Source: Marinoscillum sp049115815 (GTDB lineage Bacteria; Bacteroidota; Bacteroidia; Cytophagales; Cyclobacteriaceae). Taken from it: DNA of 64,000 bases. The notes beneath the pieces were generated by a model. That model saw only the letters and a list, made by a program, of their open reading frames with translations. It ran no database searches and was not told the DNA's origin. Positions 27,401-34,554 of this stretch are shown one piece after another. Every line of letters begins with the position of its first letter. The stretch's first letter is position 1. The stretch lies in the NCBI GenBank assembly GCA_049115815.1, contig JAGDZO010000005.1, positions 568,605-632,604 on the forward strand, written 5' to 3'. A program made the position numbers and the translations under genes.

Positions 27401-28310
27401 AATCCGTGATGTTTACATCTTTTCTATGAAGAATGATCGACTTAGATCCAGACTCCAAAATCGTTTCGATATCATCGTCCGAGATAATACCATCACGCTC
27501 AAGAATAACTTCATTTCTATCTATTGAAACAACTTCCCCAGTATCTTCATCAACGAAATCTTCTGTCCAAGTTCTAAGAACTCTTGCGGCTAATCGCCTT
27601 CCTACCACTTTCTTTAAGGCCTTTTCTGTTGCCTCAATTTCTTCTGACAATCCGAAGAGATCCAAGATCTGCTTATCAGAACCATATCCGATAGATCTTA
27701 GAAGAGTAGTGATAGGGAATTTTTTCTTTCTATCAATATATGCATACATGACATTGTTCACGTCAGTAGCAAATTCTATCCAAGAACCTTTGAAAGGTAT
27801 GATTCTGGCTGAATATAAATGAGTTCCATTGGTATGCTTGCTCTGTGCAAAGAATACACCCGGGGACCTGTGAAGTTGCGATACAATCACACGCTCCGCT
27901 CCATTAATAACAAAAGAACCTTTAGCGGTCATGTAAGGGATATTTCCAAGGAACACCTCTTGCTCTATCGTTTCAAAGTCCTCATTTTCTGCGTCGTTAC
28001 ACAACAAACGCAATTTGGCTTTTAAAGGTACAGAGTGGGTCAAACCTCGCTCAATACTCTCATCCACTGAGTATTTCGGTGGATCTACAGTGTAATCGAC
28101 AAATTCTAAGATGAAATTGTCTCTTGAATCTGATATTGGAAAATTTTCCATAAAAACCTTATAGAGGCCTTCGGAATTTCTTTTCTCAGATGGAGTATCC
28201 AATTGGAAGAAGTCAACAAATGACTTCAACTGAACATCCAAAAAGTCAGGATAATCGATTACAGATTTTATGGAAGAGAAATTAATTCTCTCTGTTAAAT
28301 TTATAGCCAA
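24441..28310 (-). CDS. rpoB: RNA polymerase beta subunit
   Basis: 1289-residue beta subunit of RNA polymerase. The rifampicin-pocket region reads FFGTNQLSQFMDQTNPL then THKRRMSALGPGGLS, wild type at the usual resistance positions. Other conserved blocks are GRHGNKGVVARI and FGGQRFGEMEVWALEA near the C-terminus. The frame opens with TTG (encoding the start of MAINLTERINF); an in-frame stop lies five codons upstream and no ATG is available before residue 54, so TTG is the start. A hairpin separates it from rplL. Confidence 0.97.
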   Translation of the reverse strand: MAINLTERINFSSIKSVIDYPDFLDVQLKSFVDFFQLDTPSEKRNSEGLYKVFMENFPISDSRDNFILEFVDYTVDPPKYSVDESIERGLTHSVPLKAKLRLLCNDAENEDFETIEQEVFLGNIPYMTAKGSFVINGAERVIVSQLHRSPGVFFAQSKHTNGTHLYSARIIPFKGSWIEFATDVNNVMYAYIDRKKKFPITTLLRSIGYGSDKQILDLFGLSEEIEATEKALKKVVGRRLAARVLRTWTEDFVDEDTGEVVSIDRNEVILERDGIISDDDIETILESGSKSIILHRKDVNITDYSIIYNTLQKDNSNSEKEAVEQIYRQLRNTDAPDEQTARDIIQNLFFSDKRYDLGEVGRYRINKKLGIDVGYDKRTLTTEDIILIVKYLIGLINSKAVVDDIDHLSNRRVRTVGEQLYAQFGVGLARMARTIRERMNVRDNEDFKPVDLINARTLSSVINSFFGTNQLSQFMDQTNPLAEITHKRRMSALGPGGLSRERAGFEVRDVHYTHYGRLCTIETPEGPNIGLISSLCVHAKVNQMGFIETPYRDVVDGKVNMTSNVNYLTAEEEDTFNIAQANAPLDEKGAFLNDRVKARFEGDFPVVEPKELRYMDVAPNQIVSVAASMIPFLEHDDANRALMGSNMQRQAVPLLKPQAPIVGTGLEKRIAIDSRALIIAEGDGVIDYVDANKITVKYQKTEEDLLIQFNDPSVTYELTKFRRTNQDTCINLKPIVTKGDKVKKGQPLCEGFATENGELALGRNLMVAYMPWQGYNFEDAIVISEKVVREDIFTSIHIDEYDLEVRDTKRGEEELTSEIPNVSEEAVKNLDENGIIRIGAEIKEGDILIGKITPKGETDPTPEEKLLRAIFGDKAGDVKDASLKASPSLRGVVIDTKLFSRPKKDKDLRARQKKEVELLKNRYSGELTELRSKMIDKLAKLLEGKTCQGIKHKFGDEVMSKGTKYNKKNIEANLFPARNVYRDESNYNVPEEANLISDLIIENWATDQHTNDLIFKLVKNYINARNDVAGIFKRQRFTLEVGDELPAGIVQLAKVYVAKKRKLKVGDKMAGRHGNKGVVARIVRDEDMPFMEDGTPVDIVLNPLGVPSRMNIGQIYETVLGWAGLKLGRKYATPIFDGATEDEVQAELSEAGLPSFGRSYLYDGLSGVRFDQPVTVGIAYMLKLGHLVDDKMHARSIGPYSLITQQPLGGKAQFGGQRFGEMEVWALEAFGAAHVLQEILTIKSDDVIGRAKAYEAIVKGENMQKPNIPESFNVLVHELRGLALEITLD

Positions 28311-28371
28311 AGCTTTTTTTGTTTAGTTCAAAATAAAATCCAGAACAATGTGAAGTAGATACAAACGGGAA

Positions 28372-28416
28372 AAGACCTGATCCTTTTCTTGACTAAATCA
28401 AGAAGGAGCCAGGCCT
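28372..28416 (-). other. Imperfect hairpin between rplL and rpoB
   Basis: The 130-base spacer contains an interrupted long stem: TCTTGA/TCAAGA at the loop, then CCTT/AAGG and CCTG/CAGG further out, spanning about 45 bases. No clear U-run follows. Its position matches the partial attenuator that sets the L7/L12 to polymerase ratio in other bacteria; that role is inferred. Confidence 0.5.
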
Positions 28417-28440
28417 TAACCTTAGTTGAAATGTATTCAA

Positions 28441-28821
28441 TTATTTTAGCTCAACCTCGGCACCAGCTTCTTCAAGCTGCTTTTTAAGCGCCTCAGCTTC
28501 GTCTTTTGCAACTCCTTCTTTGATGTTGCTAGGAGCACCATCAACTAGTTCTTTTGCTTCTTTAAGTCCAAGACCAGTAAGTTCTTTCACAAGCTTAACA
28601 ACTGCTAGCTTAGCAGAACCTGCTGATTTAAGTACTACATCGAATGCTGATTTTTCTTCAGCAGCATCGCCACCATCACCAGCACCACCAGCTACCATTA
28701 CAGGAGCTGCAGCAGCTGCAGGTTCGATACCATATTCGTCTTTAAGGATAGTAGCTAGTTCACTAACTTCTTTTACTGATAGGTTCACTAGTTGCTCAGC
28801 GAAATCTTTTAAATCTGCCAT
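28441..28821 (-). CDS. rplL: 50S ribosomal protein L7/L12
   Basis: Multicopy stalk protein that recruits translation GTPases. 126 residues: an N-terminal dimerisation domain, an Ala/Gly-rich hinge (AAAAAPVMVAGGAGDGGDAAEE) and the C-terminal factor-binding domain (KLAVVKLVKELTGLGLKEAKELVD). It follows rplJ. Confidence 0.98.
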   Translation of the reverse strand: MADLKDFAEQLVNLSVKEVSELATILKDEYGIEPAAAAAPVMVAGGAGDGGDAAEEKSAFDVVLKSAGSAKLAVVKLVKELTGLGLKEAKELVDGAPSNIKEGVAKDEAEALKKQLEEAGAEVELK

Positions 28822-28852
28822 TTTAATTGTCTATTAATTTGTTTTTAAAATC

Positions 28853-29380
28853 TTATTCTCTTTCTGAAAGTGTTTTTACCAAGCCAGCGATCGTATCTCC
28901 TCCACTCTGAAGAGCAGATATAACATTTTTCGCAGGTGACTGTAGTAAGGAGATAACTTCACCGATAAGTTCTTGTTTCGACTTGAGCTTGCTCAATGCG
29001 TCGAGTTGATCTTCACCAATGAAAATATCTGAATCTATGGAAGCAGCCTTAAACCTAGGTCTTTGATCCTTGTCAGTTTTCTTAAAGTCCTTGATGACTT
29101 TAGCAGGAATATTTGCGTTTTCATTCACAAACATGATTCCTGAGAAACCTTTCAAAACATCATCCAACTCAGAAAAATCTGCTTCCAAATTGTCCAATGC
29201 CTTTTTGATCAAAGTATTTTTAATCACTTTGTACTCAATTTCTGATTTGTGGCACATCTCTCTAAAAGAGTTGATTTCCGCCACAGTAAGACCTGAAGTA
29301 TCTGTGATATAAAAGTGATCTGTCTGCTGAAACTTTTCTGTAAGCCCAGCTATTATTTGTCCTTTTTCTTCTCTAGTCAT
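28853..29380 (-). CDS. rplJ: 50S ribosomal protein L10
   Basis: Stalk base protein that anchors L7/L12 dimers. 175 residues; N-terminal rRNA-binding domain (FYITDTSGLTVAEINSFR, YKVIKNTLIKKAL) and a C-terminal helix for L12. Only 6 bases separate it from rplA, so there is no room for the long L10 autoregulatory leader known from E. coli in this spacer. Confidence 0.97.
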   Translation of the reverse strand: MTREEKGQIIAGLTEKFQQTDHFYITDTSGLTVAEINSFREMCHKSEIEYKVIKNTLIKKALDNLEADFSELDDVLKGFSGIMFVNENANIPAKVIKDFKKTDKDQRPRFKAASIDSDIFIGEDQLDALSKLKSKQELIGEVISLLQSPAKNVISALQSGGDTIAGLVKTLSERE

Positions 29381-29386
29381 AACGTA

Positions 29387-30085
29387 TTAAATTCCAGCTA
29401 TGCTACTTTTATCAATCGCAATTCCTTTACTCATAGTACTAGAAAGTGAAATTGATTTAAAATATGTTCCTTTCGCTGAAGCAGGCTTCAATTTTGAGAT
29501 AGTCAAAATCATCTCAGCTGCATTCTGACGAATTTGCTCAGCATCAAAAGACACCTTACCAATACTCGCATGAATAATACCAGTCTTATCAACCTTGAAA
29601 TCAATCTTACCAGCCTTCACTTCTGTAACAGCTTGAGCGATATTCATAGTTACTGTTCCAGACTTAGGATTTGGCATCAAACCTCTTGGCCCCAACACTC
29701 TTCCTAGTCTACCTACCTTAGCCATAACTGTTGGCATAGTGATGATAACATCAATATCAGTCCAACCGCCTTCTATTTTAGCTATGTAGTCATCCAAACC
29801 TACATGATCAGCTCCGGCAGCTTTCGCCTCTTCCTCCTTATCAGGAGTACAGAGCACAAGCACCTTTACTTCTTTACCCACACCATTTGGCAAAGCCACA
29901 ACGCCTCTTACCATTTGGTCAGCTTTTCTTGGATCTACTCCCAAACGAATGTCTAGATCTACAGATGCATCAAATTTTGAAAAAGTAATATCCTTTACCA
30001 ATTTTGAAGCTTCTTCTAACGCATACAACTTGTCTGCCTCTACTAGTTCAGCCGCTTTCTTCTGATTTTTAGTCAATTTTCCCAT
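29387..30085 (-). CDS. rplA: 50S ribosomal protein L1
   Basis: Mobile stalk protein at the E site; in many bacteria it represses the rplK-rplA mRNA. 232 residues; the signature IITMPTVMAKVGRLGRVLGPRGLMPNPK region is present, as are KAGKIDFKVDKTGIIH and the C-terminal GTYFKSISLSSTMSKGI. Confidence 0.98.
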   Translation of the reverse strand: MGKLTKNQKKAAELVEADKLYALEEASKLVKDITFSKFDASVDLDIRLGVDPRKADQMVRGVVALPNGVGKEVKVLVLCTPDKEEEAKAAGADHVGLDDYIAKIEGGWTDIDVIITMPTVMAKVGRLGRVLGPRGLMPNPKSGTVTMNIAQAVTEVKAGKIDFKVDKTGIIHASIGKVSFDAEQIRQNAAEMILTISKLKPASAKGTYFKSISLSSTMSKGIAIDKSSIAGI

Positions 30086-30095
30086 CGCTTATAAA

Positions 30096-30539
30096 TTAAT
30101 TAGCCCAAGGAGCTTTTCCTGAAACTCTTACACCCATACTACGTGCAGTACCGGCAACCTGACGCATAGCAGACTCCACTTTGAACGCATTCAAATCTGG
30201 CATCTTAGTCTCTGCGATTGTTCTCACTTGATCCCATGTAATAGAACCTACTTTCAATCGATTCGGCTCAGCAGAACCTTTTTTCAATTTCAAAGCTTCC
30301 ATTATCAACACTGGAGCTGGAGGAGTCTTAATTACAAAGTCAAAAGACTTGTCAGTATAGATAGTAACAACTACCGGACATAATTGCCCCTGCTTATCTT
30401 GAGTCCTCGCGTTAAATTGCTTACAAAACTCCATGATGTTCAGACCCTTAGCACCAAGTGCTGGTCCTACTGGAGGAGAAGGGTTAGCCGCTCCACCACG
30501 AACTTGAAGTTTTAAATAGCCTGTTATTTCTTTAGCCAT
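30096..30539 (-). CDS. rplK: 50S ribosomal protein L11
   Basis: Forms the GTPase-associated centre with 23S rRNA and is needed for RelA-dependent stringent response. 147 residues. The N-terminal proline-rich helix (NPSPPVGPALGAKGLNIMEFCK) and the C-terminal RNA-binding domain (VGSITWDQVRTIAETKM) are clear. Confidence 0.98.
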   Translation of the reverse strand: MAKEITGYLKLQVRGGAANPSPPVGPALGAKGLNIMEFCKQFNARTQDKQGQLCPVVVTIYTDKSFDFVIKTPPAPVLIMEALKLKKGSAEPNRLKVGSITWDQVRTIAETKMPDLNAFKVESAMRQVAGTARSMGVRVSGKAPWAN

Positions 30540-30543
30540 TAGT

Positions 30544-31110
30544 TTAATCTTGTTTTTCCACCTGTATGTAATTCAACTCTACTGGTGTGTTTCTTCCAAA
30601 TATTTTTACCGTAACATTTAACTTCTTGCGATCCTCAAAAACCTCATCTACAGCACCAGTAAAACCACTGAATGGACCATCCATTACTTTTACTGTCTCA
30701 CCGACTATAAATGGTGTATCTAGAACCTCTTCATTCTCCTCGACTTCATCGACTCTACCTAAAATTCTATTCACTTCAGATTGACGAAGTGGAACAGGAT
30801 CTTTGGAAGCGCTGGTAGAACCTTCGCCAAGAAACCCAATTACATTGGGAATCAACTCTTTATTAGTAATCATGTGCTGAACTTCTCCATTGGAAAAATC
30901 AGCTTGTATTAAAATATAACCTGGAAAGAAATTGCGCTCACGCACTCTTTTCTTACCATTTCTCATTTCATAAACTTTCTCAGATGGTATCAAAACTTGT
31001 GGAATATGAGACTCAAGACCCTGTCTTGCTATCTCGGTATCCATAGCCTCCTTGACCTTCTTCTCTTTTCCGCTTACAGCCCTAACTACGTACCACTTAA
31101 ATTCTGACAT
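30544..31110 (-). CDS. nusG: Transcription termination/antitermination factor NusG
   Basis: Binds RNA polymerase and couples transcription to Rho or the ribosome. 188 residues: NGN domain at about 1-115 (KWYVVRAVSGKEKKVKEA, FFPGYILIQADF) and a C-terminal KOW domain at about 130-185 (VGETVKVMDGPFSGFTGAVDEV). It lies 3 bases after secE and 4 before rplK. Confidence 0.97.
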   Translation of the reverse strand: MSEFKWYVVRAVSGKEKKVKEAMDTEIARQGLESHIPQVLIPSEKVYEMRNGKKRVRERNFFPGYILIQADFSNGEVQHMITNKELIPNVIGFLGEGSTSASKDPVPLRQSEVNRILGRVDEVEENEEVLDTPFIVGETVKVMDGPFSGFTGAVDEVFEDRKKLNVTVKIFGRNTPVELNYIQVEKQD

Positions 31111-31113
31111 TTC

Positions 31114-31305
31114 TTAAAATTCCGTATAAAACCATGTCATAGCATTTTCGAATCCAAAATCGAAAAGACCAATCATAAGTGCGAATATTAAAGATGCAAC
31201 AAGCACCAAAACACTACTGTTCTGTAAGTCGGAATACTTAGGCCATGTCACTTTGTGAAGCAACTCGTCGTAAGCGTCCTTAAAAAAAGAGATAATCTTA
31301 TCCAT
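31114..31305 (-). CDS. secE: Preprotein translocase subunit SecE
   Basis: Single-span clamp of the SecYEG translocon. The start MDKIISFFKDAYDEL gives 63 residues with an amphipathic N-terminus (LLHKVTWPKYSDLQ, the SecE signature) and one membrane helix at about 33-53. A frame extension upstream would run into the tRNA-Trp gene and was rejected. Confidence 0.95.
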   Translation of the reverse strand: MDKIISFFKDAYDELLHKVTWPKYSDLQNSSVLVLVASLIFALMIGLFDFGFENAMTWFYTEF

Positions 31306-31323
31306 CGTTGTGTTTAATGATTG

Positions 31324-31396
31324 CACGGGAGGAGGGACTCGAACCCCCAACCAATGGTTTTGGAGACCACTACTCTGCCAATTGAGCTACACCCGT
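31324..31396 (-). tRNA. trnW: tRNA-Trp (anticodon CCA)
   Basis: A 73-nt cloverleaf with T-loop TTCGAGT and anticodon loop CTCCAAA (CCA, Trp). Discriminator base is G, as expected for tRNA-Trp. The acceptor stem has a U6-U67 mismatch. The 3' CCA is not encoded. It lies 18 bases before secE, first in the secE-nusG-rpl-rpoBC unit. Confidence 0.95.
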
Positions 31397-31423
31397 AAAA
31401 ACCTGTGCCGCCCAAAAGGTCTG

Positions 31424-31455
31424 CAAAGGTAGATGAATCAATTTTTATAAACAAA
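31424..31455 (-). promoter_or_regulatory. Promoter of tRNA-Trp / secE-nusG-rplKAJL-rpoBC
   Basis: Minus-strand TTTG (31452-31455), a 20-base spacer and TACCTTTG (31424-31431) form a near-ideal Bacteroidota promoter. The -33 box falls inside the U-tract of the tuf terminator, and the -7 box is 28 bases before the tRNA 5' end. Confidence 0.7.
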
Positions 31456-31483
31456 CGCCATCTGAATAATAATCCAGATGGCG
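31450..31483 (-). terminator. Terminator after tuf
   Basis: CGCCATCTG (31456-31464) pairs with CAGATGGCG (31475-31483) around a 10-base AT-rich loop, followed on the minus strand by UUUGUUUAU. It starts about 17 bases after the tuf stop. Confidence 0.78.
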
Positions 31484-31499
31484 CCTTGTTTCAATTATA

Positions 31500-32687
31500 T
31501 TAGTCTAAGATCTCAGTAACCTGACCTGATCCGACAGTTCTACCGCCTTCTCTGATTGCAAATCTCAATCCTTTCTCTAGTGCGATTGGGTTAATAAGAT
31601 TTACTTCGATGGTTACATTATCTCCTGGCATTACCATTTCCACATTAGCCGGAAGCATGATTTCACCAGTTACGTCTGTTGTTCTTACATAGAACTGTGG
31701 ACGATATTTGTTAAAGAATGGAGTGTGACGTCCACCTTCTTCTTTCGAAAGAACGTAAACTTCAGCATTGAATTTAGCATGAGGAGTAACAGATCCTGGC
31801 TTGCAGATGATCATACCTCTCTTGATTTCACTCTTCTCAATACCTCTCAATAGAAGACCAACATTATCACCAGCTTCTCCTCTGTCCAAAATCTTTCTGA
31901 ACATCTCAACTCCTGTGATAGTAGACTTAAGTCCTTCTGCTCCCATTCCGATGATATCTACTGCATCACCAGTGTTGGTAACTCCTCTTTCGATTCTTCC
32001 AGTAGCAACAGTTCCTCTACCAGTAATAGAGAATACATCCTCTACTGGCATCAAGAAATCTTTATCTACAGCTCTTGGAGGAAGTGGAATGAAATTATCC
32101 ACAGCATCCATCAACTCTTCTACTTTTTCTACCCACTTGGCTTCTCCGTTAAGAGCACCTAGGGCAGAACCTTGGATAACTGGAATGTCATCACCAGGGA
32201 AATCATAATCAGAAAGAAGCTCTCTGATTTCCATTTCAACAAGCTCCAACAATTCTGGATCATCAACCAAGTCAACCTTGTTCATGAACACAACCAAAGC
32301 AGGAACACCTACCTGACGAGAAAGCAAGATGTGCTCTCTTGTTTGTGGCATTGGTCCGTCTGTAGCAGCTACAACGATGATAGCACCATCCATTTGCGCA
32401 GCACCCGTAACCATGTTTTTCACATAATCGGCGTGACCTGGACAGTCAACGTGAGCGTAATGTCTGTTTGCTGTTTGGTACTCAATGTGTGAAGTATTAA
32501 TTGTAATACCTCTTTCTTTTTCTTCTGGTGCATTGTCAATAGAAGAAAAGTCTTTTTGTTCTGCAAGACCTTTTCCAGCCAATACAGATGAAATCGCAGC
32601 AGTTAATGTGGTTTTACCATGGTCAACGTGACCAATAGTACCGATATTAACGTGCGGTTTTGAACGATCAAAGGTTTCTTTAGCCAT
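31500..32687 (-). CDS. tuf: Elongation factor Tu
   Basis: GTPase that delivers aminoacyl-tRNA to the ribosome. 395 residues; GTP-binding motifs GHVDHGKT (19-26), DCPGHADYVKNM and NKVDLVDD are visible, and the C-terminal barrel carries GSVTPH and GGRTVGSGQVTEIL. It is the only tuf copy in the window and is cotranscribed behind three tRNAs. Confidence 0.98.
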   Translation of the reverse strand: MAKETFDRSKPHVNIGTIGHVDHGKTTLTAAISSVLAGKGLAEQKDFSSIDNAPEEKERGITINTSHIEYQTANRHYAHVDCPGHADYVKNMVTGAAQMDGAIIVVAATDGPMPQTREHILLSRQVGVPALVVFMNKVDLVDDPELLELVEMEIRELLSDYDFPGDDIPVIQGSALGALNGEAKWVEKVEELMDAVDNFIPLPPRAVDKDFLMPVEDVFSITGRGTVATGRIERGVTNTGDAVDIIGMGAEGLKSTITGVEMFRKILDRGEAGDNVGLLLRGIEKSEIKRGMIICKPGSVTPHAKFNAEVYVLSKEEGGRHTPFFNKYRPQFYVRTTDVTGEIMLPANVEMVMPGDNVTIEVNLINPIALEKGLRFAIREGGRTVGSGQVTEILD

Positions 32688-32786
32688 GTCTGATAATCCT
32701 CGGTTTAAATCCTAATTAATAATTATAAATAAGTCAAAATAAGTACGCTTCAAAATACCACCGAAGTGGCAAGCTGATGTTTCAAG

Positions 32787-32858
32787 AGCCAATGAGGGGA
32801 TTTGAACCCCTGACCTCTTCCTTACCAAGGAAGCACTCTACCCCTGAGCTACATCGGC
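32787..32858 (-). tRNA. trnT: tRNA-Thr (anticodon GGT)
   Basis: 72-nt cloverleaf with acceptor stem GCCGATG/CATTGGC, anticodon loop CTTGGTAA (GGT, Thr) and T-loop TTCAAAT. The 3' CCA is not encoded. It lies between tRNA-Gly and tuf. Confidence 0.95.
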
Positions 32859-32884
32859 TTTGGGAAATCATCTTTGAAAATAAG

Positions 32885-32957
32885 AGCGGGTGACCAGGTT
32901 CGAACCGGCGACCTACAGCTTGGAAGGCTGTCGCTCTACCAACTGAGCTACACCCGC
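32885..32957 (-). tRNA. trnG: tRNA-Gly (anticodon TCC)
   Basis: 73-nt cloverleaf with perfect acceptor stem GCGGGTG/CACCCGC, anticodon loop CTTCCAA (TCC, Gly) and T-loop TTCGAAC. The 3' CCA is not encoded. Confidence 0.95.
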
Positions 32958-32968
32958 TTATCATCAAA

Positions 32969-33054
32969 TGGTGGGGGGAGAAGGATTCGAACCTTCGAAG
33001 ACATAAGTCAACGGATTTACAGTCCGTCCCAGTTGGCCGCTTTGGTATCCCCCC
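32969..33054 (-). tRNA. trnY: tRNA-Tyr (anticodon GTA)
   Basis: Class II tRNA with a long variable arm, acceptor stem GGGGGGA/TCCCCCC, anticodon loop CTGTAAA (GTA, Tyr) and T-loop TTCGAAT. Unlike its three neighbours, the 3' ACCA end is encoded (32969-32972). Confidence 0.95.
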
Positions 33055-33114
33055 AACTGATTTATTAAACTCTCAAAGTACTAGTCTCTTTCGGTTCTCC
33101 CGAAAAAGGGAATG

Positions 33115-33145
33115 CAAAATTATACGCTTTTTTATTTTAATCAAA
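33115..33145 (-). promoter_or_regulatory. Promoter of tRNA-Tyr-Gly-Thr-tuf
   Basis: Minus-strand TTTG (33142-33145), a 19-base spacer and TAATTTTG (33115-33122) match the Bacteroidota consensus well. The -7 box is about 60 bases upstream of the tRNA-Tyr 5' end. A divergent gene starts at 33275. Confidence 0.68.
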
Positions 33146-33274
33146 TTTTTACCACTAAATCTAAAATCTAATTTCAACGGATCTATTGTTCATAGAAGAA
33201 TTTCTAACAGGGGCTTGGTTTCAGATTAAACAGAGCACTTCCTGTAAAATCAATTCAACTATATTTAAGCCTAT

Positions 33275-33769
33275 ATGGCACTTCAGGTAAAAATTGACTC
33301 GGGCAATGAATATATTGTAGACGAGGATGAAAACGGAATGGTACTTTCTGGATTGAATAAGGTATTTGAATTGAAAAAGATCTCAGATTCAAAATTCCTC
33401 GCTTTGTCAGAACTAAAGTCTTATACCATTATGATTTTGGGGAGGGACAAGGACATGCTCGAACTCAACATTGATGGATATGACTTGAAGGTGAGCCACA
33501 AGGATGAAATAGCCTTGATGCTGGATAAACTTGGAATGGATGTATCTGTCTCAAGCACGGTATCTGAAATAGTAGCTCCTATGCCAGGACTGATACTGGA
33601 AGTGCAAGTGAAAGTAGGAGACCAACTGAGTGAAGGAGACGGAGTGTTAGTACTAGAGGCCATGAAAATGGAAAACCTAATCAAAAGTCCAATAGACGCA
33701 ACAATTGCCAAAGTACATGTAAGTCAGGGTCAAAACGTAGAAAAAAACCAAGTGCTTATATCTTTTTAG
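33275..33769 (+). CDS. Biotin carboxyl carrier-like protein (biotinyl domain)
   Basis: 164 residues. The C-terminal 70 residues (about 97-164) are a biotinyl domain with the attachment motif EAMKMEN; the biotinylated lysine would be Lys131, and the turn APMPGLILEV is typical. The first 90 or so residues resemble the linker/N-terminal part of the carrier subunit of acyl-CoA or methylmalonyl/propionyl-CoA carboxylases rather than AccB. No biotin carboxylase or carboxyltransferase gene is adjacent. The biotin ligase birA is 7 kb away and would modify it. The exact carboxylase partner cannot be told from this window. Confidence 0.85.
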   Translation: MALQVKIDSGNEYIVDEDENGMVLSGLNKVFELKKISDSKFLALSELKSYTIMILGRDKDMLELNIDGYDLKVSHKDEIALMLDKLGMDVSVSSTVSEIVAPMPGLILEVQVKVGDQLSEGDGVLVLEAMKMENLIKSPIDATIAKVHVSQGQNVEKNQVLISF

Positions 33770-33800
33770 AAATGAATGAAGTGCGGTTCGCTAAACTTTA

Positions 33801-33808
33801 TATTTTTG
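33801..33808 (+). promoter_or_regulatory. Possible promoter (-7 box) of pyrH-frr
   Basis: TATTTTTG matches TAnnTTTG 35 bases before the pyrH start. No convincing TTTG lies about 20 bases upstream, so support is limited. Confidence 0.35.
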
Positions 33809-33842
33809 TGAAATTTCAATTCATCATAAACCCAATCACTTC

Positions 33843-34547
33843 ATGAAGTATAAAAGAATTCTCCTCAAATTAAGCGGTGAAGCGCTTATGGGAGACAAGA
33901 ACCACGGGATTGATTCCAATAGATTGGAACAATACGCTAAAGAAATCAAAAGCGTTCATGATAGTGGTCTTGAACTTGCCATCGTAATAGGAGGTGGTAA
34001 TATTTTCAGAGGCGTGGATGGTGAAAAATCAGGAATAGATAGAGTGCAAGGTGATTACATGGGTATGTTGGCCACCGTAATCAATGCAATGGCACTGCAG
34101 AGTAGTCTGGAAAAGCACGGCATGTACACTCGTCTTATGTCAGGCCTAGGAATGGAACAGGTTTGTGAACCTTTTATTCGCAGAAGAGCAATTCGACACT
34201 TAGAAAAAGGGAGAATTGTGATTTTTGGTGCAGGAATAGGCAATCCTTATTTCACCACCGATTCTACAGCTAGCTTACGAGCCATTGAAGTGGAAGCTGA
34301 TGTGGTACTGAAAGGTACTCGTGTAGACGGGGTATATACGGCCGATCCAGAAAAAGACCCTAGCGCCACAAAATACTCTGAGTTGAAGTTTCAGGAGGCC
34401 TATGAAAAAGGTCTTAGTATTATGGATATGACGGCTTTCACACTATGCATGGAAAATGAATTGCCAATCATAGTATTTGACATGAATAAATCTGGCAACC
34501 TGAAAAATTTAGTAGAAGGTAAAGAAGTAGGAACCTTAATCAGTTGA
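33843..34547 (+). CDS. pyrH: UMP kinase
   Basis: Phosphorylates UMP to UDP in pyrimidine synthesis; bacterial UMP kinases are hexameric amino-acid-kinase-fold enzymes. 234 residues. Motifs KRILLKLSGEALMG at the N-terminus, GGGNIFRG, and TDSTASLRAIEVEADVVLKGT are characteristic. The gene is followed 7 bases later by frr, a widely conserved pair. Confidence 0.97.
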   Translation: MKYKRILLKLSGEALMGDKNHGIDSNRLEQYAKEIKSVHDSGLELAIVIGGGNIFRGVDGEKSGIDRVQGDYMGMLATVINAMALQSSLEKHGMYTRLMSGLGMEQVCEPFIRRRAIRHLEKGRIVIFGAGIGNPYFTTDSTASLRAIEVEADVVLKGTRVDGVYTADPEKDPSATKYSELKFQEAYEKGLSIMDMTAFTLCMENELPIIVFDMNKSGNLKNLVEGKEVGTLIS

Positions 34548-34554
34548 TATTAAA

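Noticed and set aside
31306..31350. Upstream extension of secE
   Set aside because: It runs into the 3' part of the tRNA-Trp gene; MDKIISFF gives the normal SecE length.
32782..33068. Short reading frames across the tRNA-Thr, tRNA-Gly and tRNA-Tyr genes
   Set aside because: They translate tRNA sequence (for example GRRFEPGHPL), a known artefact.
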